This document shows, piece after piece, positions 22,614-32,697 of a DNA stretch of 64,000 nucleotides (its first letter is position 1; every line of letters starts with the position of its first letter). Source of the DNA: Megascapheus bottae. Taxonomy: Eukaryota; Chordata; Mammalia; Rodentia; Geomyidae. Below the pieces are notes generated by a model that was given only the letters and a program-made list of their open reading frames with translations, did not search any database and was not told where the DNA came from. The stretch is taken from positions 1,314,501 to 1,378,500 of the forward strand of contig JANJXV010000196.1 of the NCBI GenBank assembly GCA_024803745.1, read 5' to 3'. The translations under genes and the position numbers were made by a program.

Positions 22614-24257
22614 GGACCTGGCCCTGCGGTGGTGCCCAGGCTCCTGGCATCAGCTACCATGATCCGTTCAGCAAGAGGCCAGGCCAACCCAAGCACTGGT
22701 CCCACTCCTTGATGTCCCTGTCTGGTGTTGCTATTCACGGCAAGTAAGGACTCCAATCTCACCAGAAACAACACATAACCACTGCAACTGTGTGGCCACA
22801 GGCAGCAGATGCAGGCAAACCACCCCTGCCAAGCGACTTGCTCTTCAATGGCTGTTTATCCCAGGAGAATTAAAGTTCATTTGAACGGAAACATATGCGA
22901 GTTGTGTCTCAACCCGCTTTCTGTGACGTCTCTGGTGCCCATCTGCTGGGGTCTTATCCTCATCACAAAATGGGTCAGTGAAGCAGAGTCCAATGTGTAG
23001 AAATTAACCAACATGTAAGGACCAGAGTCAGCCTATTTTTTCTAGGCAGAGCAGTTACCATAACCAAATGATTAGTCAGAAAACAACCCACCCCCCCATA
23101 ATGGTATGTTAAAGCCACATCCCAAAGATTTTTTAATAAATGAGAATATTGGGCACATAAAATCCGGACTATTCTACTTAGGCTTAATTAACTCTCCTCC
23201 CCACTGAGATGACTAAACAGAACGAAGCCTCTAGGACTGTTCCTAATGAGGCCATAGCTACAGCCAAGCAGCACGGGGCAACTGCAGGAGGCAGCCTGGA
23301 ATAAAACAGCCATAAAGTGCTACGAGTCCGGATGAAATCATGAGATGCAATGGTCACACTGGGGACAGCTTCTCCAGGACCTGAAGGATCGGTGAGAAGG
23401 AGCTGTGTGCACACCCCACCTGCAGGCATCCCACCCCACCTGCAGGCATCCCACCGTGAAAGGAGCCCGAAGCTTCCACACAAGGAGCCTGGCTACAGTC
23501 AGCTTCCCACGTGCTCACCCCAAGGGCTCTGGCTGTGCCGGCATGCCAGTGCCTTCTGCTGAGGGGCTCTGGGGACACCTGGGTAGGAGGCAGCTCCTTC
23601 CAGCTGAGCTCCAGGAGGAAAGGCTTGCTGCCTCCCTGAAGACCTCCTAACAACTGCTAACAACAAGAAAAAGACACAGCCAGTTAAAAAGTGACAGATG
23701 AATATGAGAAAAATCCACAGAAGAAAAGATGCAAATAGGCATCTCTTCAAAAGAAAACAAATGTTTTTAAGTTTCCTTTCATTCTCTAGAACGCAAAGAA
23801 CAATGGCGTTGCCAAACTGTCAGAAGGGGGGGAGGGAAGGAGGTAAAGAAGGAATGGTAGCTGGCAGGGCGACAGAGACAGAGGAAAAACGAAAGTCCCT
23901 GGCTGGCCAGGCCAGGCCTCCCCCGGACACTACTCCTGCAGCTGAGACAATGGTGTCTGTTCTCCAGATGGTGGTGGGGAGATGTCTCCTTCCCACGTGG
24001 GAAATGGCAGAGCAGCTGCCCTGTGTGTATGCCCAGCACCCCTCCAGGCAGGAGTCCGGCCATCCACGCGTGAAACGCAAAGCCTGAAACGGCCACTAAA
24101 TTTCTCATCTGCATCCAATACTAGGGGTGGAAGGAAATGTCTGTCTTCGTTCATATTCAAAAATTCAGCTACAACCATAATCATCTTTGCTTTTTCATGA
24201 AGTCTATTTTGTACCTGTATTTCCTAATTCTTGTAAAGAAGAAGCCACTCGCCCATT
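22614..24257. other. Single-copy intron with minor repeats
   Basis: A short 21-bp duplication (CCCACCTGCAGGCATC, near 23413-23452) is the only tandem feature. Otherwise this is ordinary intron; ORFs overlap on both strands and are not recognisable. Confidence 0.5.
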
Positions 24258-24277
24258 CTCCCCCTCCTCTCTCTCCC

Positions 24278-24309
<32 letters not shown>
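24258..24309. repeat. (CT)n microsatellite next to a SINE
   Basis: CCTCTCTCTCCCCCCTCCCTC followed by a CT run, directly at the 3' (A-tail) side of the reverse SINE that follows. Such runs commonly grow from SINE tails. Confidence 0.9.
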
Positions 24310-24503
24310 TGCCAGTGCTGGAGCTTGAACTCAGAGCCTGAGCACTGTCCTTGGATGCCTTTTTGCTCAAGTCCAGCACTCTGCCACTTGAGCCACAGCA
24401 CCACTTCTGGCTTTTTTCTACGTATGTGGTACTGAGGAATCAGACCCGGGTCGTTGTGCATGGTACGCAAGCACTCTACCACTAGGCCAAACTCCCGGCC
24501 CCC
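24310..24503 (-). mobile_element. IDL-Geo-like SINE, reverse orientation
   Basis: Reads as the reverse complement of the dimer: GCCAGTGCTGGAGCTTGAAC at the right-monomer end, CCACTTGAGCCACAGCACCAC, then GTGGTACTGAGGAATCAGAC and GCCAAACTCCCGGCCCC at the left-monomer start. Confidence 0.9.
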
Positions 24504-25081
24504 CATTCATCTTTTTCTAGGCCTTTCTTGTACACACAGCTGGGCCTTATGTCGAAGTCCAGACACAGTCTGCAGAGTCATGGGGAAGACCGAGCCCCGC
24601 AACCTGCACGAGCCGCCTCTGCCCCTCCTCTACCAGCCGGCAGATCCACACAGTCACTGCACATTCCTCACGGCGTCCTAGAAAACCAGCGTGCTGGCCT
24701 CGGACACGGGCTGTGTAGAGGGCAGGCTAGTGGGATGGGAGGCTGCTGGGGGAGATGCAGTAGCTCAGGTTGCTTTGGGGCAAGGTGGAGGAGGAGACAG
24801 AGTCAGACCTGCTTGTCTGACCCACGGCTGCTGCCCAGGAGAGCGGGCAGATCCCCACCAGCTAGCAGTGTAAGTGGACAATGTAGCAAATTTGCAGCAT
24901 GTATTTCACCGTGTGACCACTACTTGCATCTGTCCTAAATATGTAAACGTCATGACTAATAGGGTTAAACTGCTTTCAGAGGGCTCCTGCACTCCCCTGC
25001 GGCCAGCCACGCTCACCCGACACCCTCTGAGGGGGGCTCTGGGGCACATTGGCAGCAAAGAACTCGGAAGGATGGATCCAG
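24504..25081. other. Single-copy intron before purine-rich minisatellite
   Basis: GC-rich unique sequence; no gene or repeat recognised. Confidence 0.5.
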
Positions 25082-26115
25082 TGGGTAGAAGAGCACCCCC
25101 AGGGGAAGAATCAGGGAGGGAGGGAGGAGGAGAGCACCCCAGGGGAAGAATCAGGGAGGGAGGGAGAAGGAGGAGAGCACCCCAGGGGAAGAATCAGGGA
25201 GGGAGGAGAAGGAGGAGAGCACCCCAGGGGAAGAATCAGGGAGGGAGGGAGAAGGAGGAGAGCACCCCAGGGGAAGAATCAGGGAGGGAGGGAGAAGAAG
25301 GAGAGCACCCCAGGGGAAGAATCAGGGAGGGAGGGAGGAGGAGAGCACCCCAGGGGAAGAATCAGGGAGGGAGGAGAAGGAGGAGAGCACCCCAGGGGAA
25401 GAATCAGGGAGGGAGGGAGAAGAAGGAGAAGAGCACCCCAGAGGAAGAATCAGGGAGGGAGGGAGGAGGAGGAGAGCACCCCAGGGGAAGAATCAGGGAG
25501 GGAGGGAGAAGAAGGAGAGCACCCCAGGGGAAGAATCAGGGAGGGAGGGAGGAGGAGAGCACCCCAGGGGAAGAATCAGGGAGGGAGGGAGAAGGAGGAG
25601 AGCACCCCAGGGGAAGAATCAGGGAGGGAGGGAGGAGGAGGAGAGCACCCCCAGGGGAAGAATCAGGGAGGGAGGGAGAAGGAGGAGAGCACCCCAGGGG
25701 AAGAATCAGGGAGGGAGGGAGGAGGAGGAGAGCACCCCAGGGGAAGAATCAGGGAGGGAGGGAGAAGGAGGAGAGCACCCCCTGGGGAAGAATCAGGGAG
25801 GGAGGGAGGAGGAGGAGAGCACCCCAGGGGAAGAATCAGGGAGGGAGGGAGGAGGAGGAGAGCACCCCAGGGGAAGAATCAGGGAGGGAGGGAGGAGGAG
25901 AGCACCCCAGGGGAAGAATCAGGGAGGGAGGGAGGAGGAGGAGAGCACCCCAGGGGAAGAATCAGGGAGGGATGGAGGAGGAGGAGAGCACCCCAGGGGA
26001 AGAATCAGGGAGGGAGGGAGAAGGAGGAGAGCACCCCAGGGGAAGAATCAGGGAGGGAGGGAGGAGGAGGAGAGCACCCCAGGGGAAGAATCAGGGAGGG
26101 AGGGAGAAGGACCCT
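25082..26115. repeat. Purine-rich minisatellite, about 24 copies of a 37-44-bp unit
   Basis: Each unit has GAGCACCCCAGGGGAAGAAT and CAGGGAGGGAGGGAG followed by a variable number of AAGGAG/GAGGAG triplets. Counting the CAGGGAGGG core through its three translated forms gives 24 units. Mostly G and A on the plus strand, so it can form G-quadruplex or triplex structures. The 427- and 398-codon reading frames across it are by-products of stop-free repeats. Confidence 0.95.
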
Positions 26116-26925
26116 GCAGCCTGGGGGCTCTGTGCCCACAGGGTGGCTGCTGGGTGATTTCCCCTGCACTGTCCCGAGTGTGTGTTTCACTGAGGTCCTA
26201 AAGCCCACACATAGAGAGTCACAGACGGACTGGTGGCAGCAGTGAGGGTGGCCCAGATCTGTGAGGTAGGACGTAGGTCCATCGCCGTGGGAATGGCTGC
26301 TCTTCACGGCCTGCACCTCCGCTTCCAGGCTGACTCTCTTCCCTTTCGACTGTGGACAGAAAGGCGGCTCCAGGTGAATCTGGGGCTTTTTATCCAAGAA
26401 AAGGGAGCTGCAGAACAAGAAAGCCAGGGTTCCCGGGCAGCTGTGAGGGCCAGCTCTGTCACAGCGCACGGCCTTGCCTCTTCCACGGCGCGGGCCATCT
26501 CAAGCCCTGCCTGCACTGTGCACACGGCCCACGGGAATCTGCATGCCTCTCTCCTGCTTCTCAGCATGGCCTGGCCAACGCAGGGGACCTGAGAAAGCGA
26601 GGCACATCCTTGCATGTGCACAAACACCAAAGCCCCCCAGCTCGGTGTCCCACAGCAGAGCTCACAGTCATCTTCTACCTCCAGAGTACCGGACACCCGG
26701 TAACGACACAGATCCAAGACCGTCCATGTTCCTCTGTTCTACAGCTGATTAAGATACACTCACATCAGAGGGGACACGAGGACAACCACGTATACCATAT
26801 TTTCAGTATTAACCCACAGAGAGACTACGAGCTGGCACTTTTGAGATTTGTTCTACATCTAATTTTCCTGACATTTCAAGTACAGTTTCACAAATCGCTT
26901 CTGTATGCTTGCTTTAGGATTTGTT
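26116..26925. other. Single-copy intron
   Basis: No repeat family and no convincing exon. Turns AT-rich from about 26750. Confidence 0.5.
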
Positions 26926-27035
26926 TTTGCCAGTCCTGGGTTTGAACACAGGGCCTGAGCACTGTTCTTGGACTTTCTCAAGGCTAGTGCTCTACTACTT
27001 GAGCCACAGCTCCACTTGTGGCTTTTTTTTTTTAT
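26926..27035 (-). mobile_element. IDL-Geo-like SINE, right monomer (first half of a split copy)
   Basis: Reverse-oriented right monomer (TTGCCAGTCCTGGGTTTGAA, CTTGAGCCACAGCTCCACTT) ending in a T run. Its left monomer appears at 27334-27418, interrupted by the nested SINE and microsatellite. Confidence 0.85.
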
Positions 27036-27258
27036 TTTGGTCAGTTTGGAGCTTGAACTCGGGGCCTGGGCGCTGTCCCCGAGCTATTCAAATAGCTCAA
27101 GGCTAGCACTCTACCCTTTGAGCCACAGCACCACTTCCAGTTTTCTGGTGGTTAATTGGAGATAAGACTTTCGTCTCCAGGCTGGCTCTGAACAGAGATC
27201 CTCAGCTCTCAGCCTCCTGAGTAGCTAGTATTATAGGAGTGAGCCACCGCGCCGGCTT
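27036..27258 (-). mobile_element. Composite 7SL/Geo SINE nested in the IDL-Geo copy
   Basis: Reverse orientation: GGTCAGTTTGGAGCTTGAAC, CTTTGAGCCACAGCACCAC, GGTGGTTAATTGGAGATAAG, AGCCTCCTGAGTAGCTAG and GTGAGCCACCGCGCCGGC at the 7SL-like head. It separates the two monomers of the flanking SINE, so it inserted later. Confidence 0.88.
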
Positions 27259-27333
27259 CCGCCTGCCTGCCTGCCTTCCTTCCTCCCTCCCTCCCTCCCT
27301 CCCTTCCTTCCTTCCTTCCTTCCTTTCTTTCTT
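27259..27333. repeat. Tetranucleotide pyrimidine microsatellite (CCTG/CCTT/CCTC)n
   Basis: GCCTGCCTGCC, then CCTCCCTCC, then CCTTCC and TTTCTTTC runs. It sits in the linker of the split SINE. Confidence 0.95.
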
Positions 27334-27418
27334 TCATGTATATGGTATCGAGGAATCGAACCCCGGTCTTTGTGCATGCTAGGCAAGCACTCTACCACTA
27401 GTCCAAACTCCCGGCCCC
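27334..27418 (-). mobile_element. IDL-Geo-like SINE, left monomer (second half of the split copy)
   Basis: Reverse ID-like monomer: ATGGTATCGAGGAATCGAAC, GTGCATGCTAGGCAAGCACT and CCAAACTCCCGGCCCC. Completes the copy that starts at 26926. Confidence 0.88.
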
Positions 27419-27902
27419 TCCTTTCGGATTTTAACTCCTGGCCCAGAATGCCTTGCCTGTTCTTGGAGTGCACCCTCTGGTTGAGAGGAGCATGGATTCT
27501 GCAGTAGGGGCTTTTGCTGGTGCGGAGAAGCCAATGAAGGCAAATACGTAAGACATACTATGTTTACCATGGTAAGTTCCGGAAATTCTGAGCCTTCTGT
27601 CCACAGCTGCTGCCGTTCACTAGGGGGTCAGAGCTCCTCTCCTGGAAGGCATTCCAAAACTGTCTTCCACTCTGACTAGAGCCTGGGGAGTTCCCCTCCT
27701 GCTCAAAATTAAAGCAATCATCACAGAAATCCATCCCCCGCCCTCCTCAGTTACCCGACAGGATTTCAGATGACCATTCCAAGGAAAACGTCAAGCCTGA
27801 AAGCTGGAGTCATCTCTCTAGAACTGACATCCACTGTCACACCTGTACCGGGTGCTTGAGTCCCTACTGCCAGCATGCAGGAGTTCTGACAATACTTGTT
27901 GG
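27419..27902. other. Single-copy intron
   Basis: No gene or repeat recognised. Confidence 0.5.
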
Positions 27903-28372
27903 TTAGAGGGATGGATGGATAATGGATAAATGGGTGGATAGAAGAATAGGTGATGGATGGATGGTGGGTATATGGATGAGTGGATGATGAGTAGATGGTA
28001 AAAAGGTGATGGACAGAGGAGTGGATGGTGAATGGATGATAAATAGCACAAGGATAGATGAAAGGGCTAATGGCTGATAACGGATCAATGATGGAGATAA
28101 ATGATCCACAGGTATGCAGATGGACAAATGGATGGGTAGTGGATGACTAGGTGATTAGATGAATGGGTAGAAGGATGAGCAGATGATGGATCAACAAATG
28201 GATGGATGAATGGAAGGACAGATGGACAGGCGAGTAGGTAAACGGTGGATGGGTGGTGGACTACGGGTAAATATGTGGATGATGTATGACGGATAACGCA
28301 GGGATGACAGGTGTGTAAAAAGGCAGGTCGACAGGACGCTGACTGCGGGGTAGGTGGGTGGATGGATGTGCA
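27903..28372. repeat. Degenerate (GGAT)n tetranucleotide minisatellite
   Basis: GGATGGATGGATAATGGATAAATGGGTGGATAG-like sequence over about 470 bp, decaying with point changes into GATGAGTAGATGG-type variants. An old GATG/GGAT expansion; the reverse-strand Ser/Pro/His-rich ORFs are its translation. Confidence 0.9.
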
Positions 28373-29120
28373 GACACGTGAATGAACTCGGGAGCCCCAC
28401 ACAGCCCCAGTCAGGGTGTGGGCCCTGCGGGACCCTTTTTTCCTGTTTTTGCTTTCTTTCCTCTTTTTGTTCTGTATGCTCATGTGTCTGTCTCTGGGAG
28501 TGTAAGGGGAGGCACAGAAGTGGAGGGACAAAGGAGAACAAATGCGATACTAGGACCTACCAAACAGTGTTGAAAATGATCTATGTATCTTACAGGTGGG
28601 ACAGGAGGGGAGGACAGGAGTGAGGGAGGGGGTGACATCTTCCCAAAGAAATGTATTCTTTACCTGACTTTCATAGGTATTATACAACGTTACCAATTGG
28701 TGGTAAAAAGGGATGGCCATAATTTAAAAGGAATTGATTGCCATTTGTTTCAGGGCATATGAGAAAGCAAGAGCAAGTACTGCATGCCTAGCCCTGTACT
28801 TGGCAATGCTCACTGAGGGAGAGGACAGGAAGCCCTTCCTAGGTGGACCCTCCGCTCCCTCTCGTGACAGAAGCTTCTCCTAGCATGGAAGAGGGCTCCA
28901 GGGTGCAGGAAGGAAGAGGACGTGGGAGCTGGAACTGCTCTGAGCTCCCCTTGAAGGCCAGCGGAGTTAACTCTGAACTTCCCAACATTCACCCAGCGTA
29001 CACACCGAGTGACACAAGTCCTCAGAAGAACGGCGGCATAGTTAAGCTTGGGGTCTTGGGTCAGCATGTTCTATTGTTCTTGCCGCCATTTTTCTATTGA
29101 CAGACTTCAGAACGTTCTGC
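28373..29120. other. Single-copy intron
   Basis: No repeat family or exon recognised. A SINE-like fragment (GTACTGCATGCCTAGCCCTG) may be present near 28776-28800. Confidence 0.4.
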
Positions 29121-29196
29121 CCTTTAAAGCCTGGAGCAAGGGTGACTGAGCGAGACCCCGGCTCTTCTGAGAGACACGTCAGTCTGTAGGGCAGCA

Positions 29197-29382
29197 CCAG
29201 TGTCTCTGTATGTCCCAGGGTACGGGACCTTCTTGCCGGACTCCCACATCTCTGCAGACAAGATGTCCCCCAGGTCTAAGAACCAGGATGTCCTCCACCC
29301 CACAACACTCTCGTCTTCGTCAGATTTCGTGACTTCCACCAAGACTGCCGACTCTGACAGTAACTCCGTCCTCCTGCTGTGA
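29197..29382. other. Unassigned coding-looking segment
   Basis: The plus strand is open for 61 codons ending in TGA at 29380-29382, with a Ser/Thr/Asp-rich composition (TTLSSSSDFVTSTKTADSDS). The minus strand is also open (88 codons). Base composition here is more exon-like than the surroundings and it lies 0.7 kb from the R-domain exon. I recognise no family and see no clear splice sites bounding it. It could be a conserved noncoding block, an unknown alternative exon or chance. Confidence 0.2.
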
Positions 29383-29539
29383 GGAAGCATGGTTAAATAC
29401 AGCGGCTTATTTCCTGATGAGGGGAGCGTGTCAGTGACAGTTCAGGACACAGTCCCCTCATGGGGCGGCGCCCGGGCCGAGGCAGTGAGCCCTGCCACAC
29501 GCCGGCTGCTCCTGATTAGAACCACTTTTCACCCAGACA

Positions 29540-29905
29540 TTTTCTGTTGTTTCAGATCATATGAAGAAAGCAACGGAGATTGCTTTAAAAGGAATGCTTC
29601 CCCTAGAAAAGCCAGAGAGTTCTAACTTTTACAGTTTTCGATTACTTGTGAATCTAGTTTTAAGAAAAAGCAGATTTTTAATGACTTTAAAACATTAAGT
29701 TGAAATAAGGACTAAAATTAACCTGGGTATTAATTCTTTTAAAAGAAAGCCATTTCACCATGGTTGCTACAGTCTCACTTTCCAGCATGAAGAGCAGATT
29801 TAGGTAGAGTGGAAGCAGAAGCTAATCATTATCAATTATCTAGCTGGAGAAAAATCCTTGTAACGCTACAAACTTCTATGGCTGCAAGAACATCTTTCCA
29901 AAGGC
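29540..29905. other. AT-rich block near the R-domain exon, possible conserved noncoding element
   Basis: Repeat-free AT-rich sequence with several TTTAA/ATTAA clusters (AAAACATTAAGTTGAAATAAG; GGGTATTAATTCTTTTAAAAG). Its 5' side carries a good acceptor-like TTTTCTGTTGTTTCAG on the plus strand (29539-29554), the wrong strand for ADARB1. It may regulate use of the nearby exon; this is inference only. Confidence 0.3.
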
Positions 29906-30108
29906 TGCCTTCTGACGGAGACTCTGCTCCTGCTCACAGACTTGCTTCAAGTCCCTTCTGAAAGCTGGCCCCTTTCAAATTCCATACAATGCCAGCCGAA
30001 GGAACAGGGGCTGGAGCGGCTCAAGACAGAGCCACGAAGCAGTCTGCCCCAGAACGCACTTCTACAAAGACCCTCACCTCCCGGTCAAGCAAAAGCTCAA
30101 CAAATTAC

Positions 30109-30208
30109 CTTTCTTCTCAGAGCGCTTCCTGCGCCTTCTTTTACAGCGACGCCTCCCAAAGCTGAAGAAGGCCCCCATGTTCAAAGCTCCCAAGCCAAGC
30201 GACACCAT
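30109..30208 (-). CDS. ADARB1: ADARB1 alternative N-terminal exon with arginine-rich R-domain (ADAR2R type)
   Basis: The minus strand from ATG 30208-30206 encodes 33 codons and one base: MVSLGLGALN, then MGAFFSFG and the basic cluster RRRCKRRRRKRSEKK, ending AAAG followed by donor GTAATT. Spliced to 3820 the frame continues (Asp + 15 codons) into Met1 of standard ADAR2. That adds exactly 49 residues, the extension length I remember for the ADAR2 R-domain isoform, and the basic cluster resembles the ADAR3 R-domain. In ADAR3 this motif binds single-stranded RNA and helps nuclear import. A second ATG (30178-30176, AAC ATG G) is in a better start context than the first (CGT ATG G). The frame stays open upstream to 30274, and the exon's 5' end or acceptor cannot be fixed (CTGTCAG before 30213 is a weak candidate). 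Confidence 0.9.
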
Positions 30209-31290
30209 ACGGACTGACAGGCGGTGCCAGCCCCAGCCAGCCCCAGGCTCCTTCCAGTCCCTCAGCAGTAGCACAGCAGAGCACTTCAGCGGATGGCTGG
30301 GATAAGAGCCACCCCTGCCGGCAGGCCAGAAGGGACTCGCTGCTCCCCTGCCTCGGGCTCATGCATCAAACAGCAGAAGTAGGCAGAATTAGGTTGCATG
30401 GGGCCCAAAGACAATGACTTCCTACACCACCCAGAAAGTGGCATGTGACAGTTAACCCTCCAATGCTGACACAAAGCACCACCAGGCAGAGAAGTGCCAT
30501 GCCTGCAAATCTTCCTTCTAAGAAAACAGACACACAGCTTATCCAAGTCCTTTCACAGACATCGTGAAGCAGTGAAATAGGATCATCGATAGGAGTACAG
30601 CTTAGAAATAACACTGCAGAGTCACAGGTGACGGCAGGGGTTGGGACACCGGTCATGAAGTGAGTCCCCACGGCAGGTCCCAGGACAGAGAACACTGCCC
30701 TCCCCGCAGCCCGTCCTGTGCTCATGGGTGCATGTTGTAGAGTAGGGGTACCACATCTGCCCTCTGATGCCAGGCTCTCAAGAGCAGGGGTGAGTGCCAG
30801 CCCCTCTGAACCTTCCAGGACACCCAGGGGACGCACACACAGCCAGTCTGGGGCTAGCACAGTAGGTATCACCTGTGTGCATGTGTGCAAAGGTGCACAC
30901 GCCAGGCACACACGCACACAGCGCACGGTGCCTCTGTCCCTCAGGATCCAGCATTACTGCTGGCACAGTACAGCCCACAGCCTGCGGCATCCTCGGGTCC
31001 AGACCCACGCCCCCAGCTCTCAGACTAAAGGAAGCATCAGCACCCAGGGCCTCCTCAGCGGAGGATGTGAGTGAAGAAAGCACGCAGGCAGCGCACTAAC
31101 CACTCACATCCCCACCCTCCTTCCACACCAGGCATCACCGTGGCTAAGGAGCCGCCTCCTCTGGCAGTACCCAGCATCCAGCTTTCCAGGCAGTACTGTG
31201 CAGGGCTGCACGGTACCTACAACCACACACAGAACTGGGGAATTGACCCTGGTAAGTAACTTTTGCTTCTTAAGAGCTGAGTGTGTAAAT
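30209..31290. other. Single-copy sequence 5' of the R-domain exon
   Basis: Contains the unmapped 5' end of the R exon. No TATA box or CpG island is apparent, so whether this exon is internal or first cannot be decided. A short CA-rich stretch lies near 30895-30925. No other gene recognised. Confidence 0.5.
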
Positions 31291-31294
31291 AGGT

Positions 31295-31535
31295 GTGGTG
31301 GTTTCTAGAATCCCTGCTGAGATGGGGACGATCACAGTTCAAGACCAGCGTGGACAATCAAGTTCACGAAACAGCTTTCAACCAGTGGGCTCAGCACCTG
31401 CCTTTACGGGGGACTGAGATCAGAAGAGTCAAGCTTCGGGCCAGCTCAGGCAGGAAAGTCTTATGAGACTCCATCTCAGTCCAAGAACCTGGACGTGGTG
31501 GCAGGTGCCTGTCACCCTGCAACCACAGGAAGTGT
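31295..31535 (+). repeat. Old SINE-like fragments
   Basis: CAGTTCAAGACCAGCGTGGA, CCAGCTCAGGCAGGAAAGTC, GAGACTCCATCTCAG and GTGGTGGCAGGTGCCTGTCA are 7SL-type landmarks in diverged form. Confidence 0.45.
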
Positions 31536-31573
31536 ACAACAGGAGCCCTACGTCAAAACAATTGTTGCAAACA

Positions 31574-31610
31574 CGGGGAGGGGGAGGAGGAGGGGGAGAG
31601 GGGGGAAAGG
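31574..31610. repeat. G-rich simple sequence
   Basis: GGGGAGGGGGAGGAGG-type run. Confidence 0.8.
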
Positions 31611-31789
31611 TGCGCCTCAGTGATGGAGAGCCTGCCAAGCAAGCACAAGGCCCTGAGTGTAAACCCAGGACCAACAAGGGCAGCAAAGGAAGCGTGAGTT
31701 CAGACGTGCTCTGTGTGCGCACTGCATGCTCCGTGCTGAAGGCAGACGGACAGAGCACAGATGGGCTAGCAACAGTCTCTTAAGGTTTT

Positions 31790-31975
31790 TTTTTTTTGCA
31801 AAATTACTAAAATCACCTAACCAAAATTTCAAAGTATTAAACTCAAAATTCTACTCTATTTAAATATGTAAACATTGATATGAACTTATTTATATTTTAT
31901 CACTTTTAACATTTTTCTTAAAATGTGAAAAACTATCCTGAAATTTTTTGCTTATTTATCAAATATAAAATTTTG
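31790..31975. other. AT-rich intron segment
   Basis: Strongly AT-rich unique sequence with A/T runs; no gene seen. Confidence 0.5.
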
Positions 31976-31978
31976 TTT

Positions 31979-32129
31979 TGCCAGTCCTGGTTTGAACTCA
32001 GGGCCTGAGCACTGTCCTTGGGTTTTCTTAAGGCTAGAGCTCTACCACTTGAGCCACAGCACCACTTCTGGTTTTTTCCTATGTATGTGCTAGGCAGGCA
32101 CTCTACCACTAGGCTAAACTCCCGGCCCC
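31979..32129 (-). mobile_element. IDL-Geo-like SINE, reverse, internal deletion
   Basis: Right monomer complete (GCCAGTCCTGGTTTGAACTC to CCACAGCACCACTTCTGG). The left monomer has lost the GTACCGAGGAATCGAACCC part and resumes at TGCTAGGCAGGCACTCTACC, ending CTCCCGGCCCC. Confidence 0.88.
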
Positions 32130-32218
32130 ATCAAACATAAATTTTTTATTAGACATATGTGGAAACTTCACAGACTTCAAATTCGATTATACATTTTATT
32201 TTTAATTACTATTATTTT

Positions 32219-32401
32219 TTGCCAGTCCTGGGACTTGAACTCAGAGTCTGGGTGCTATCCCAGAGCTGCTTCTAGCACTCTACTACCTGAGCCACAGCGC
32301 CACTTCTGGTTTTTTTTCTGAGTATGTAGTACTGAGGAATCAAACCCAGGGCTTCATGAATGCTAAGCAAGCACTCTACCACAGAGCCACATTCCCAGCC
32401 C
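32219..32401 (-). mobile_element. IDL-Geo-like SINE, reverse
   Basis: Both monomers are recognisable: GCCAGTCCTGGGACTTGAAC, CCTGAGCCACAGCGCCACTT, GTACTGAGGAATCAAACCC and ACATTCCCAGCC. More diverged than its neighbours. Confidence 0.85.
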
Positions 32402-32519
32402 TATTTTTAGTGCTTTAGATGAGTAGTTGGCTAATGCTTTTTTCTATAATGGGTCAGATAATAAATATTTTAGATTTCATGATCTTATGTCTTTGTTGTA
32501 CTTTTTTTGTTTGTTTGTT

Positions 32520-32697
32520 TTGGCTAGGGCCTGAGCTCTGTCCTTGGACTTTCTCAAGGCTAGAGCTCTGACTTGAGCCACAGCACCACTTCCAGCTTTT
32601 TTTTTTTCTTTCCTATGTATGTGGTACCAAGGAATTGAACCCGGGTCTTCGTGCATGCTAGGCAAGCACTCTACCAGGAGGCCAAACTCCCAGCTGC
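32520..32697 (-). mobile_element. IDL-Geo-like SINE, reverse
   Basis: Starts within the right monomer (GGCTAGGGCCTGAGCTCTG) and runs through GGTACCAAGGAATTGAACCC to GCCAAACTCCCAGC. It is the third SINE in the same orientation within 720 bp. Confidence 0.88.

Larger units (their letters stand above)
3821..30108 (-). other. ADARB1: ADARB1 large intron between R-domain exon and start-codon exon
   Basis: 26,288 nt, donor GTAATT (complement of 30108-30103) and acceptor TTTCAG (ending at 3821), phase 1. About half of it is the 38-bp minisatellite array. The rest is single-copy intron, SINEs, a purine-rich minisatellite and microsatellites. Remembered human spacing between the equivalent exons is about 18 kb; here the excess is roughly accounted for by the array. 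Confidence 0.85.

Noticed and set aside
24874..26245. 427- and 398-codon Arg/Glu/Gly-rich ORFs
   Set aside because: They are translations of the purine-rich minisatellite; both frames are open for the same reason.
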